Positions 1-8,232 of a stretch of DNA of 64,000 nucleotides are shown here, one piece after another. Where the stretch lies: contig NZ_JAUSPQ010000004.1 of assembly GCF_030655665.1 (NCBI RefSeq), forward strand, positions 130,948-194,947, read 5' to 3'. Source of the DNA: Methanocorpusculum sp. GTDB taxonomy: Archaea; Halobacteriota; Methanomicrobia; Methanomicrobiales; Methanocorpusculaceae. Every line of letters starts with the position of its first letter. Within the stretch, counting starts at the first letter, position 1. The translations under genes and the position numbers were made by a program. Under the pieces are notes generated by a model. It was not told the DNA's origin. It saw only the letters and a list, made by a program, of their open reading frames with translations, and searched no databases.

Positions 1-2
1 TG

Positions 3-122
3 ATCACCCTCTCGCTCTGGTTCGAGCAGCCGGTGTTCATCGATGTGGCGATCGTCTATGCTCTTCTCTCCTTTGTAGGAACACTCTACGTCGCAAAACT
101 CATCATGGGGGATCTCCAATGA
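3..122 (+). CDS. mbhB: MnhF/MrpF-type antiporter subunit (MbhB), 3' end only
   Basis: Only the last 39 codons are in the window; the 5' end lies upstream. The readable part is a single hydrophobic helix ending VAKLIMGDLQ, which fits the C-terminus of MrpF/MnhF subunits of multisubunit Na+/H+ antiporters. The stop overlaps the next start by 4 bases (ATGA). It is therefore the first visible member of a long translationally coupled operon. In Pyrococcus-type Mbh this position is MbhB. MbhA (MrpE-like) would be expected just outside the window. Confidence 0.8.
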   Translation: MTLSLWFEQPVFIDVAIVYALLSFVGTLYVAKLIMGDLQ

Positions 123-496
123 TCGATATACTCGTAACCGTCTGTGTGGTGATCTCACTCATATTCAGCATCCTTGGGGTGATCGGTCTTTTCCGGTTCC
201 CTGACTTTTACACACGCATCCATGCCGCCGGACTGGTCGGCAGTCTCGGATTTCTTTTCATGGGAGCCGCCGTCCTTATCTACGCCGGAGGTCTCCTGCT
301 TGCGGGCGATGAAGCCTGGCTCAACTACGGGGCACACGTTGTTCTGGCCCTCATGGTCGTGGTGATCACAGGGACAACGGCGACCCATGCGATCGCCCGC
401 AGTGCATACCGCTCGGGAAATATGCCGATCGCAAAAATCGACGCCCTGAACGCGGACGAAACAAAAATGAAACACCGGGAGGAACGAAAGAAATGA
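119..496 (+). CDS. mbhC: MnhG/MrpG-type antiporter subunit (MbhC)
   Basis: This 125-aa membrane protein has three predicted helices. Its N-terminal stretch VIGLFRFPDFYTRIHAAG is the hallmark of the MrpG/MnhG (PhaG) family. A charged C-terminal tail (KHREERKK) is probably cytosolic. It should sit in the ion-translocating arm of the membrane-bound hydrogenase complex and help form the Na+ path. It overlaps both neighbours by 4 bases, as expected for an obligate complex made in fixed ratio. Confidence 0.88.
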   Translation: MIDILVTVCVVISLIFSILGVIGLFRFPDFYTRIHAAGLVGSLGFLFMGAAVLIYAGGLLLAGDEAWLNYGAHVVLALMVVVITGTTATHAIARSAYRSGNMPIAKIDALNADETKMKHREERKK

Positions 497-765
497 TCGA
501 ACTGTTTCCCGAAAGCTATGTGGTTTTACACCTTCTCTTCCTCGCAGCAATACTTTTATCTGCAGTGACGGTATTTTTCCTGAAAGATCTGATAGCGGCC
601 GCGATAGCGTTTTCCGCATTCAGTTTCCTTCTCGCTCTTGAGTTCTTCCTTCTGCAGGCACCCGATGTGGCGATCGCAGAAGCAAGTATCGGAGCAGGGA
701 TCTCGACGGCGATCATGATGATCGCCATACGCGGGACAAAACGTAAGGAAGGTGAAGAGGAATGA
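493..765 (+). CDS. mbhD: MbhD-type subunit (DUF4040, MrpA C-terminal-like)
   Basis: A 90-aa protein with three hydrophobic segments and the conserved LLQAPDVAIAEASIGAG motif found in the C-terminal part of MrpA and in MbhD. The DVAxxE acidic pair is thought to take part in cation movement in Mrp antiporters. In Mbh and Mrp systems the large MrpA C-terminal region is split into separate small subunits, and this is the first. It overlaps the next gene by 4 bases. Confidence 0.85.
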   Translation: MIELFPESYVVLHLLFLAAILLSAVTVFFLKDLIAAAIAFSAFSFLLALEFFLLQAPDVAIAEASIGAGISTAIMMIAIRGTKRKEGEEE

Positions 766-1046
766 AAGAAGCAGGTTCCATCTTCCAGCCAAGATTTGCG
801 ATCGTTCTGATCGTCCTGGTAACAATAATCTTCCTTCTGCCGGCATTCGGTCTGACCTTCGGCGCTCCGGAGGCCACGATGACGGACCAGTATTACATCG
901 ATCACTCGCAGACCGAGACCGGAGCGAACAACGTGGTCTCTGCAGTCGTCTTCGATTTCCGTGGATTCGATACGCTTGGTGAAGCGACCGTTCTGTTCAT
1001 TGCGGTCCTCGGGGTCGCGATGATCTTTCGGAGGACACACAAATGA
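762..1046 (+). CDS. mbhE: MbhE-type subunit (MrpA/MrpB-like)
   Basis: A 94-aa protein with an N-terminal helix, an extracytoplasmic loop and a C-terminal helix. The loop carries NNVVSAVVFDFRGFDTLGE, the signature seen at the very C-terminus of MrpA and in MbhE. It follows MbhD directly, reproducing the split MrpA arrangement. It is translationally coupled at both ends through 4-base overlaps. It probably stabilises the junction with the MrpB-type subunit. Confidence 0.84.
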   Translation: MKEAGSIFQPRFAIVLIVLVTIIFLLPAFGLTFGAPEATMTDQYYIDHSQTETGANNVVSAVVFDFRGFDTLGEATVLFIAVLGVAMIFRRTHK

Positions 1047-1576
1047 CGATCGGTCTTATTGTCAAAACAGCAGGCCGCCTGCTCGTTCCGTTCATCTTCA
1101 TCTTCGGTTTCTACATCGTGGCACACGGTCACCTGACACCAGGCGGAGGATTCCAGGGAGGAGCCGTTATCGCGACAGGCGTTGCACTGATCCTCGTCTG
1201 TTATTATTACCGCGAGTGTATGGAGAAGTTCATCCCTGTCTCGAGCTTCAAACTCGTCGAATCGGCAGGTCTTATGCTCTTCATCTGTACGGCACTTGCC
1301 GGACTCGTGGTCGCATCGGGCTTCCTCTTCAACTGGCTGAACGCCACGGGAGGACTCTTCGGGAATGCGGTCGCCTACGGAATAAATCCCGGCGATCTCT
1401 ACACCGCCGGAATCATCCCGATCCTGAACTTCGCTATCGGGATCGAGGTGTTCGGTGCCCTTTCAGCCGTGCTGATGTTCATGTTCGCCGGTCTGAAAGA
1501 ACCCACACAGGAAGAGGACGATGCAAAAGCACCGGTCCAAAATATGCATAAGGGCAAAAAAGGAGTGAGAAAATGA
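1043..1576 (+). CDS. mbhF: MnhB/MrpB-type antiporter subunit (MbhF)
   Basis: This 177-aa membrane protein begins with an amphipathic stretch and carries FYIVAHGHLTPGGGFQGGAV, a near-invariant MnhB/MrpB motif. About four helices are followed by a charged cytosolic tail rich in Lys and Asp. It belongs to the sodium-translocating half of the complex. Its length is close to the 140-170 aa usual for the family, with a slightly longer tail. It overlaps the next start by 4 bases. Confidence 0.88.
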   Translation: MTIGLIVKTAGRLLVPFIFIFGFYIVAHGHLTPGGGFQGGAVIATGVALILVCYYYRECMEKFIPVSSFKLVESAGLMLFICTALAGLVVASGFLFNWLNATGGLFGNAVAYGINPGDLYTAGIIPILNFAIGIEVFGALSAVLMFMFAGLKEPTQEEDDAKAPVQNMHKGKKGVRK

Positions 1577-1920
1577 TAGCAAATCTGCCGTTTATTGCGG
1601 TGGCATTACTTATCGGCATCGCGCTTGCCACCATTCTTCTCAAGAAGAATATGATCAAAATGGTGATGGGTCTCGCGATGCTGGAAGGAGCGGTCAATCT
1701 GTTTCTGGTAACTCTTGGCTACCGGGAAAACGGGATCGCCCCGATCTTCACGAATGCACCGGAAGGCGCCGATATGGTTCTCCCGACGGTCCAGGCGCTC
1801 ACGCTGACAAACATCGTTATCGGTGTTGCAACGACTGCCCTTCTGCTCGTTTTAGTGATGGTCATCTATAAAAAATACGGTACGGTCAATGCGGATAAGA
1901 TGCGGAGGCTCAAGGAATGA
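1573..1920 (+). CDS. mbhG: MnhC/MrpC-type (NuoK-like) subunit (MbhG)
   Basis: A 115-aa three-helix protein of the NuoK/MrpC family. It shows KMVMGLAMLEGAVNLFLVTLG in helix 2, where family members carry the buried Glu, and DMVLPTVQALTLTNIVIGVA before helix 3. In complex I-like systems this subunit lies between the large antiporter subunit and the membrane anchor. The four-base overlaps on both sides place it firmly in the operon. Confidence 0.88.
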   Translation: MIANLPFIAVALLIGIALATILLKKNMIKMVMGLAMLEGAVNLFLVTLGYRENGIAPIFTNAPEGADMVLPTVQALTLTNIVIGVATTALLLVLVMVIYKKYGTVNADKMRRLKE

Positions 1921-3488
1921 ACGTTCTTTTCGATAATCTGCCGGCACTGCTGATCGCGGTTCCGCTGTTCTGCGCATTCCTCGTCCCGATCATCGGAAGA
2001 TTCCTTCCGCAGATCCGCGATGCCTGGATCATTTGTGCCTCGTTCGCTTCAAGTCTTCTCGCCGTTATTACGGCGTTCACGGTCTACACGAAGGGAACGA
2101 TCGTGTATGTCTTCGGAGCGGCTGCAGGCTCGCCCGCGGCTCCGATCGACTCAGGAGGGATCCCATTCAGGATCATCTTCACGATCGACGGATTCGGCGT
2201 ATTCATGCTGCTTTCAGCGGCGATCGTTTCTTTCGCGGTCGTTCTCTACCTCGTTTCATCCCAAAAGGAACGGAGCGGAAAATCCGAGTTCTATGCACTG
2301 TATCTTTTGCTGACCGCAGGCATCTTCGGCATGGTCTCAACCGGGGACATGTTCAACTTCTTCGTGTTCCTGGAGATCAACTCCCTTGCCGGCGCAGCGC
2401 TCGTCTCCTATCACCGGAGAGGCGGAATCGCGGCCGAAGGAGCGCTCAAATACCTGATCGTCAACACCGTCGGCGGACTCATGGTCCTGTTCTCGATCGG
2501 TCTCCTGTATGCCCAGTATAATTCGCTGAACATGGCAGTGATCGCGTCGCAGATCTCGCTTTCGACCCTGAACATCATCGCACTTGTCCTCTTCATCGCG
2601 GCTCTCGCCATGAAAGCAGGATCGGTCCCGTTCCACTTCGCAACGCCCGATGCATACTCGGTCGCCCCCTCGGGGATCACCGCAGTCATGATCGTTGCAA
2701 GCCAGGCAGGTCTGTATGGTCTGTTTAGGATCCTCTTCACGCTCTACGGCGACACGTTCAACACCGTTACGCTTGGCTGGGTCATCATCGTTCTTGGTGT
2801 CCTCTCAATGGTCATCGGCGTTACGATGGCGATTCCCCAGAAGGATGTCAAACGTCTGCTGGCATATCATGCCGTTTCGCAGACCGGATACATGCTTCTC
2901 GGCGTGGGCGTAGCGTTGGCAGTTTTAGGAGATCCCATCGCGATGGCCTCCTATGGTCAGACGGCCATGGAAGGAGGTCTCTTCCATATCATCAACCATG
3001 CGATGTACAAGGGTCTCCTGTTCCTCGCGGTCGGTGCCGTTATTTATCGGACCGGTGTCTGGAGTCTGAACAAGATGGGAGGTCTCGGCCACAACATGAA
3101 ATGGACGATGATCTTCTTCCTGATCGGAGCATTGGCGATCGCAGGCATCCCGCCCTTTAACGGATTTGCCTCGAAGCTGATGATCTATGAGTCGGTCTTT
3201 GCATTCAACCCGGCCCTTTCGATCATCGCGATGGTCGTTTCCATCCTAACGCTCGCATCCTTCATGAAAGTGTTCCACTCGATGTTTATGGGACCTCAGC
3301 TCCCCGAGTATGCAGAAGTAAAGGAAGTCCCGAAGCTCATGATCGCAGGAATGGTCATCCTGACGATATTCGTCATCGGATTTGGTCTCTTCCCGGATCT
3401 AGTGGTGAACAATCTCGTTGCCCCGGCGGCTGATGCCCTCATTAATAAAGGTGCATATATCACCGCGGTCTTTGGAGGCGGATTATGA
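1917..3488 (+). CDS. mbhH: MrpD/NuoN-like proton-sodium antiporter subunit (MbhH)
   Basis: This 523-aa, roughly 14-helix protein is the large ion-pumping subunit, related to MrpD and NuoL/M/N. Visible family features are the STGDMFNFFVFLEI segment with its conserved Glu, AALAMKAGSVPFHFATPDAY with the conserved Lys, and RLLAYHAVSQTGYMLLG. It would couple hydrogen evolution or uptake to H+/Na+ movement. It is full length for the family and overlaps the next gene by 4 bases. Confidence 0.92.
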   Translation: MNVLFDNLPALLIAVPLFCAFLVPIIGRFLPQIRDAWIICASFASSLLAVITAFTVYTKGTIVYVFGAAAGSPAAPIDSGGIPFRIIFTIDGFGVFMLLSAAIVSFAVVLYLVSSQKERSGKSEFYALYLLLTAGIFGMVSTGDMFNFFVFLEINSLAGAALVSYHRRGGIAAEGALKYLIVNTVGGLMVLFSIGLLYAQYNSLNMAVIASQISLSTLNIIALVLFIAALAMKAGSVPFHFATPDAYSVAPSGITAVMIVASQAGLYGLFRILFTLYGDTFNTVTLGWVIIVLGVLSMVIGVTMAIPQKDVKRLLAYHAVSQTGYMLLGVGVALAVLGDPIAMASYGQTAMEGGLFHIINHAMYKGLLFLAVGAVIYRTGVWSLNKMGGLGHNMKWTMIFFLIGALAIAGIPPFNGFASKLMIYESVFAFNPALSIIAMVVSILTLASFMKVFHSMFMGPQLPEYAEVKEVPKLMIAGMVILTIFVIGFGLFPDLVVNNLVAPAADALINKGAYITAVFGGGL

Positions 3489-3823
3489 TCGGAGATCTTT
3501 TAACAGGATACGGATTCTGGAATCCGCTCGTCTGGATCGCCGTTATGGCCACGGGACTTCTGGTCGCCTGGCTTATCTGGCGCTGCGGCGAGTCGGACTA
3601 TGACATAGGAACCGAACAGACGAAACCCTACCTCTCAGGAAACGACGAGCCCGAAAAAGGCGCAGTCCATATCAGAGGCGGGAACATGTACTGGGGATTT
3701 ACGCATGCCCTCAAAGGATACTATGACAAACTCATCCCGCTCCATTCCGGTGTGGTGAACGATTACCTCGCATGGTTCCTGATAGGAGTCATTGTTATTT
3801 TCGTGGTGGTGATCATGGTATGA
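3485..3823 (+). CDS. mbhI: MbhI-type connecting subunit
   Basis: A 112-aa protein with an N-terminal helix, a polar middle segment (residues about 40-75) and a C-terminal helix (IGVIVIFVVVIMV). The length and gene position, between the MrpD-type antiporter and the hydrogenase small subunit, match MbhI of Mbh complexes. In those complexes it tethers the antiporter module to the hydrogenase module. No catalytic residue is expected. The assignment rests partly on gene order. It overlaps mbhJ by 4 bases. Confidence 0.75.
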   Translation: MIGDLLTGYGFWNPLVWIAVMATGLLVAWLIWRCGESDYDIGTEQTKPYLSGNDEPEKGAVHIRGGNMYWGFTHALKGYYDKLIPLHSGVVNDYLAWFLIGVIVIFVVVIMV

Positions 3824-4251
3824 AGCTCACACCATCCTTAAACAGATCTCTCTGGGTCTTCCACTTCAATGCGGGGTCATGCAACGGCTGCGATATCGAG
3901 ATCGTGGCGACCCTGACCCCCAGGTATGACCCTGAACGCTTCGGCGTAAAACTCGTGGGTTCTCCCCGCCATGCGGACGTATTACTCGTAACGGGACCCG
4001 TCACGAACCAGATGGCCGACAGACTCCGCAGGGTCTATGCCCAGATGGCCGGACCAAAAGTGGTGATGGTCGTTGGAACATGCGGCCAGTCAGGCGGCGT
4101 GTTTTCGACATCATACAATCTGGCAGGCCCGGTCGATCAGATCATCCCGGTGGACGTGTATGTCCCGGGATGTGCCCCAAGACCTGAGGCGATCATCAAC
4201 GGCGTTGTCACGGCGATCGCGAAGCTCGAACGACTCGAAGGAGGAAAATAA
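3820..4251 (+). CDS. mbhJ: [NiFe] hydrogenase small subunit (MbhJ, NuoB-like)
   Basis: This 143-aa subunit carries the proximal [4Fe-4S] cluster. Ligand cysteines are visible at C21 and C24 (GSCNGCD), C88 (GTCGQSGG) and C118 (PGCAPRP). A longer in-frame start exists at 3772, but the ATG at 3820 gives the family N-terminus and a 4-base overlap with mbhI, so it is preferred. The subunit passes electrons between the ferredoxin-like MbhN and the NiFe site of MbhL. Confidence 0.92.
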   Translation: MKLTPSLNRSLWVFHFNAGSCNGCDIEIVATLTPRYDPERFGVKLVGSPRHADVLLVTGPVTNQMADRLRRVYAQMAGPKVVMVVGTCGQSGGVFSTSYNLAGPVDQIIPVDVYVPGCAPRPEAIINGVVTAIAKLERLEGGK

Positions 4252-4832
4252 TGGACGAAATATATACCCCCGCGGAAGTGGTGGATAAACTCAAAGCCTC
4301 ACTCGGCGATTCTATGCTGGACTCCTCCATCAGGGTAAGAGCCGAAGGAGTGAAGAAACGGGAGAACAGCAATATCTGGATCACGATCCAAAAGGAAGCG
4401 ATCCATCAGGCAGTCGAAGAGCTGATGAAGATCCGGTACCCCCACTTGTCCTGCATTTCAGGATACGACAAAGGACCAAACGATCCAAATCTCAGGGTCC
4501 ATTACATTTTCTCCCTCTACGGCGGGATCGAAAACACCGAATGTATGGTCATCTTTTCGACTGATATCCCGAAAGCAGACCCGCATATCCCAACGATCAC
4601 CGATCTGATGGAAGGTGCAGCGTTCACCGAGCAGGAGAAAAGGGAGTATCTCGGCATCGTTGTCGACGGTCTGCCGCCGGCAAAACACAAATTCTTCCTG
4701 CCGCAGGATTTCCCGGCAAACGTCTATCCTTTACGAAAGGATGAGAAGAAGATCCCCGACTCGATGATCAAAAATCTCTGGGCATGCGGCAGACCGGATA
4801 ACCGGCCGCCTGCACCTCTGGAGGATGAGTAA
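4251..4832 (+). CDS. mbhK: Hydrogenase subunit MbhK (NuoC-like)
   Basis: A 193-aa soluble subunit of the 30-kDa NuoC/HycE-N family. The C-terminal half shows DGLPPAKHKFFLPQDFPANV, resembling the tail shared by archaeal MbhK proteins. It is not catalytic; it bridges the small and large hydrogenase subunits on the cytoplasmic face. The start overlaps the mbhJ stop by one base (TAATG). mbhL begins immediately after its stop with no gap. Confidence 0.85.
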   Translation: MDEIYTPAEVVDKLKASLGDSMLDSSIRVRAEGVKKRENSNIWITIQKEAIHQAVEELMKIRYPHLSCISGYDKGPNDPNLRVHYIFSLYGGIENTECMVIFSTDIPKADPHIPTITDLMEGAAFTEQEKREYLGIVVDGLPPAKHKFFLPQDFPANVYPLRKDEKKIPDSMIKNLWACGRPDNRPPAPLEDE

Positions 4833-6053
4833 ATGGCCGGAAATGCGCCATACATCGTCCCGGTCGGTCCGATCCACCCGGCACTCAAAGAGCCGGTCCA
4901 CATCGAACTGACCGTCGTCGGCGAAGAGGTCATCTCGGCCGACTTCACGCCCGGACAGACCCACCGCGGTATCGAGTGGATGGGTCTGTCCCGAAACCCG
5001 GTCCAGATCGTGCATCTCACCGACCGGATCTGCGGTATCTGCGGTGTGACCCACTCGCTTGCATTCGCACGGGCGGTCGAACAGATCGCGGACATCACCG
5101 TCCCCGAACGCGGAGATTATGTCAGAACGATCATCGCCGAGTTCGAGCGTATCCAGTCCCACCTGCTTTGGGCAGGAGTCGCCGCCCACGAACTCGGATT
5201 CGACACGCTGTTCTATCTTGCGTGGAGGGTCCGCGAAGAAGCGATGGATGCGATAGAAGTGATCACCGGAAACCGGGTGAATTATGATATCATCCAGATC
5301 GGCGGGACACGCCGGGACATCACAGAGGATCAGTATGTAAAGATCCGCAAATGTCTGAACACCTACAAGGACCTGTTTGCGAAACTGAAAAAACTGTTCC
5401 TGGAAGACGCGGTCATCAAATCCCGCTGCGTCGGAACAGGCCTTCTCTCATTCGAAACCGCGATGGCGTATTCCGCCGTCGGTCCGACCTCGCGGGCATC
5501 GGGCGTTACTGCCGATCTCCGTGTTGATTATCCCTACTGCGCCTACGGAGATCTGGATATCAAACCAGTCATGCCCACCATCTACGGAAGCGATGTGAAC
5601 GGAGATACCTATGACCGGATCGTGGTCCGTATCTTTGAGATCGCTCAGTCAATCGAGATCGTCGAGACATGCCTCGACAACATGCCTCCGGGACCCGCCC
5701 TCTGGGAAGAGAAAGTCGCAAAGATCCTCTCGACCTGCAAGAAAGCATCGGGCGAAGCAGTCGGACGTCACGAAGCCCCGAGAGGAGAAGCAGTCCATTA
5801 TGTAGCGATGGACGGGGCAGAAGCTCCGATCGCCTGGAAGGTCAAAGCCTCATCATACAGTAATCTGCATGTCTGGCCAATCATTCTGAAAGGCGCTCAG
5901 CTTGCCGACATCCCAGTCATCGTTGCCTCGGTCGATCCGTGCATGTCATGCACTGACCGTGTCGCCATCACGGATAACGGATCCACGAAGATCTTCACGA
6001 AAGAACAGCTCGCAAAGATGTCCTACGAGAAGTCCCGGAGGATGATGCAATGA
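4833..6053 (+). CDS. mbhL: [NiFe] hydrogenase large subunit (MbhL, NuoD-like)
   Basis: This 406-aa catalytic subunit is of the group 4 energy-converting type. All four NiFe ligand cysteines are present: C67 and C70 in DRICGICG, and C370 and C373 in DPCMSCTDR near the C-terminus. The tail after the second motif is 33 residues. It should interconvert 2H+ and H2 using reduced ferredoxin, coupled to the antiporter arm. It ends with a 4-base overlap into mbhM. Confidence 0.95.
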   Translation: MAGNAPYIVPVGPIHPALKEPVHIELTVVGEEVISADFTPGQTHRGIEWMGLSRNPVQIVHLTDRICGICGVTHSLAFARAVEQIADITVPERGDYVRTIIAEFERIQSHLLWAGVAAHELGFDTLFYLAWRVREEAMDAIEVITGNRVNYDIIQIGGTRRDITEDQYVKIRKCLNTYKDLFAKLKKLFLEDAVIKSRCVGTGLLSFETAMAYSAVGPTSRASGVTADLRVDYPYCAYGDLDIKPVMPTIYGSDVNGDTYDRIVVRIFEIAQSIEIVETCLDNMPPGPALWEEKVAKILSTCKKASGEAVGRHEAPRGEAVHYVAMDGAEAPIAWKVKASSYSNLHVWPIILKGAQLADIPVIVASVDPCMSCTDRVAITDNGSTKIFTKEQLAKMSYEKSRRMMQ

Positions 6054-7051
6054 ATATCATCCTTTCCGCAGTCGGCGGAACGGTGGTCCTCGCGATCATC
6101 GCGATCATCGTCGGCCTGTTCCTCGCCGGGATTGACCGAAGGATCGTCGCCCACATGCAGGCACGCATGGGTCCCCCCCTTACCCAGCCGTTCACTGATG
6201 TTCGAAAACTGTTTGCAAAACAGAGCATCGTGCCGGCAAACGCGATCCCCTGGCTCTTTAATCTGATGCCGATCGTCGCTCTCGCCTCCTCGATCGCTGT
6301 GCTTTTGTATCTGCCGTTCGGCAGCCTGGCCCCGATCCTCGGCGATGCCGGCGATATGATCCTCGTGCTCTATCTCCTGATCGTTCCGTCACTTGCCCTC
6401 GTGATCGGCGGATTTGCCTCGGGCTCTCCGTATGCAACGATCGGCGCTCAGCGTGAAATGGTCTCGATGATCGCCTACGAATTACCGCTCGCAGTGTCCG
6501 TTATCATCATCGCCTGGAGACTCATGACCGCGAATGTTGCCGACCCGTTCTCCTTTACAACGCTGATGCAGACTTCCGTCTGGGATGTCGTCGGACCTCT
6601 CGGAGTCATCGGTCTTCTGATCCTTTTGATCCTTTTTGCCTGGATCACACCCGGAGAACTCTCGAAGGTCCCGTTCGATACGCCAGAAGCGGAAACGGAA
6701 CTCGCAGGAGGAATTCTCGTCGAGTACTCGGGCAGAAACCTCGGTGTCTTCTCACTTGCTCAGGCAGTGAAAACGGTCGCGATGATCGCTTTTGGCGTCA
6801 TCATCCTGCTGCCCTGGAATCTTTCCCCGGTCTTCGGCCTCACCGGGGCCGGAGCTGCGGTGATCGATATTCTGTTCTTCTTCGCAAAAGTCATCGTCGT
6901 CTCGATCTTTTCGGTGACGGTGATCAGAACGATGATGGCAAGGTTCCGTATCACGCAGGTCGTGAAAGTCTACTGGTTCATCTTCGGCGGGCTTGGGATC
7001 GCGGCGATCATTCTTCTGATGCTGGATGCTTTTCTGATGGGGGGGATCTAA
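6050..7051 (+). CDS. mbhM: Membrane anchor subunit MbhM (NuoH-like)
   Basis: A 333-aa, eight-helix protein of the NuoH/EchB family. Family features include LAGIDRRIVAHMQARMGPP after helix 1, GAQREMVSMIAYELPL with its Glu residues, and FDTPEAETELAGG. It forms the membrane docking site for the hydrogenase module and links it to the ion-pumping subunits. It is full length. One base separates its stop from the mbhN start. Confidence 0.92.
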   Translation: MNIILSAVGGTVVLAIIAIIVGLFLAGIDRRIVAHMQARMGPPLTQPFTDVRKLFAKQSIVPANAIPWLFNLMPIVALASSIAVLLYLPFGSLAPILGDAGDMILVLYLLIVPSLALVIGGFASGSPYATIGAQREMVSMIAYELPLAVSVIIIAWRLMTANVADPFSFTTLMQTSVWDVVGPLGVIGLLILLILFAWITPGELSKVPFDTPEAETELAGGILVEYSGRNLGVFSLAQAVKTVAMIAFGVIILLPWNLSPVFGLTGAGAAVIDILFFFAKVIVVSIFSVTVIRTMMARFRITQVVKVYWFIFGGLGIAAIILLMLDAFLMGGI

Positions 7052-7052
7052 G

Positions 7053-7493
7053 ATGTTCCCGATGCTCAAAGAGATCCTCGTCCAGTCGGTGAAAAAGCCG
7101 GTCACAAATCTTTTCCCGGCAGCTCGTCTCCCAAAAACCATAACCGGATTTTTAGGGAAAGTGAGCGAGGGAAAAGCAGCGCTGATCCCTCCGGTGGAGA
7201 CGCCGGAGAATATGCGGGGTAAACTGCTCTATGATCGAAACCTCTGCAACGGGTGCGGCCTGTGTATGAAGGTCTGTCCGGCCCATGCGATTGAACAGGT
7301 CACCTATCCCGTGCCTCCCGCAAAAGAAGGAGAGGACAAGCCGCGTGTCCAGAAAAGGGTCCGTATCTATGTTGGAAACTGTATTTTCTGCGGTCAGTGT
7401 ATCGATATCTGCCCAAAGGACGCCATCTCCCAGTCGTCGGAGTTCCTGCTTGCAACGGAAGACCGATTCGCTGAAAGCCAGATCATAGAGTGA
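7053..7493 (+). CDS. mbhN: 2x[4Fe-4S] ferredoxin-like subunit MbhN (NuoI-like)
   Basis: A 146-aa polyferredoxin subunit with two complete CxxCxxCxxxCP motifs: C65/C68/C71/C75 and C110/C113/C116/C120. The N-terminal 50 residues are family-typical and contact the membrane anchor. The protein takes electrons from soluble ferredoxin and delivers them to MbhJ. It is the last hydrogenase gene. Its TGA overlaps the GTG start of the following acetyltransferase, which is unusual for Mbh operons. Confidence 0.93.
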   Translation: MFPMLKEILVQSVKKPVTNLFPAARLPKTITGFLGKVSEGKAALIPPVETPENMRGKLLYDRNLCNGCGLCMKVCPAHAIEQVTYPVPPAKEGEDKPRVQKRVRIYVGNCIFCGQCIDICPKDAISQSSEFLLATEDRFAESQIIE

Positions 7494-7972
7494 GAGCTTT
7501 GCAGATCAGTTTACGAACCTGGGAAGAGCGTGATGCTCCTTCCCTTGCTTTTTTTGCGAATGAACCTTTAATTGCAAAGAATCTGCGGGCAGGGTTTCCT
7601 TCGCCGTATGGTCTTGACGATGCGAAAGCCTATATCGCGTTTTGCCATCAGCCGGACTTATCGGAAAATCTCTACCTCGCGATAACCGATGACGATACGG
7701 CAGTCGGCAGTATCGGTGTGTTCTGCCGGGGCGAAAGAAAGGCGGAGCTCGGCTACTGGCTCGGCAAACCTTACTGGGGCAAAGGGATCATGACGAAGAT
7801 GGTCACAGAGATATGCGATCTGGCATTTCGTACATTTCCGATCGACGAGATCTTCGCCGAGCCCTATGAATGGAATGCTGCATCGCAAAGGGTACTCGAA
7901 AAGGCGGGCTTCGTATATGCCGGAGCTAAGGGAAAATCCCGGGTGTATACGCTTGCAAAGGTTCGAGCGTAA
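7490..7972 (+). CDS. GNAT-family N-acetyltransferase (RimJ/RimL-like)
   Basis: A 160-aa protein read from a GTG that overlaps the mbhN stop. It has the GNAT layout: an N-terminal strand (LQISLRTWEERD), the acetyl-CoA loop LGYWLGKPYWGKGIMTKMV at about residues 83-101, and the late NAASQRVLEKAGFVYAG motif. The substrate is unknown; relatives acetylate protein N-termini or small amines. The coupling to mbhN means co-transcription with the hydrogenase, though the function may be unrelated. Two T-runs follow the stop. Confidence 0.82.
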   Translation: MRALQISLRTWEERDAPSLAFFANEPLIAKNLRAGFPSPYGLDDAKAYIAFCHQPDLSENLYLAITDDDTAVGSIGVFCRGERKAELGYWLGKPYWGKGIMTKMVTEICDLAFRTFPIDEIFAEPYEWNAASQRVLEKAGFVYAGAKGKSRVYTLAKVRA

Positions 7973-7997
7973 CTTTCGATAGAAATCTCTGCAATTA

Positions 7998-8039
7998 TTT
8001 TTTTGGTGTACACTTCAGTTTCATGTAGGGGATTTTTTT
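7998..8039 (+). terminator. Two T7 runs ending the mbh/GNAT transcript
   Basis: After the GNAT stop there are runs of seven T at 7998-8004 and 8033-8039. Archaeal RNA polymerase terminates at oligo-T stretches, so these are plausible tandem terminators of the 8-kb rightward operon. No strong hairpin precedes them. Confidence 0.5.
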
Positions 8040-8053
8040 GGGTTGGTACCATC

Positions 8054-8087
8054 CATCACACGAAAACGACGAAACAAAATACGAAAA
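8054..8087 (-). repeat. Dispersed TTTTCGT-rich intergenic repeat, copy A
   Basis: Read on the minus strand, this stretch combines TTTTCGTATT, TTTCGTCG and TTTTCGTGTGATG. A close relative in the opposite orientation lies at 29154-29186. Both copies are intergenic. The function is unknown. Confidence 0.5.
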
Positions 8088-8188
8088 TAATGTGCTGCAA
8101 AATTTGGATTTAGACTTAGTATTAGGTTATTTCCAAGGCAGGGATACGAAAATTTCCGATACATACCAATCAAACGAATTGTGAAAAG

Positions 8189-8226
8189 AAAAAAAATGTG
8201 CCTAGGAGTTGATCACACCTAGGAGA
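8189..8226 (-). terminator. Terminator of the nif operon
   Basis: On the minus strand just beyond the AnfO-like gene are two CCTAGG blocks 17 bases apart (8201-8206 and 8218-8223). They can pair to form a 6-bp stem. A run of eight T follows after a few bases (8189-8196). This is a sensible end for the nine-gene nif transcript. Confidence 0.55.
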
Positions 8227-8232
8227 TGCAGG

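Noticed and set aside
1-7493. Interpretation of the first cluster as a stand-alone Mrp antiporter plus complex I
   Set aside because: The large subunit has all four NiFe-binding cysteines and gene order follows Mbh, so it is a hydrogenase.
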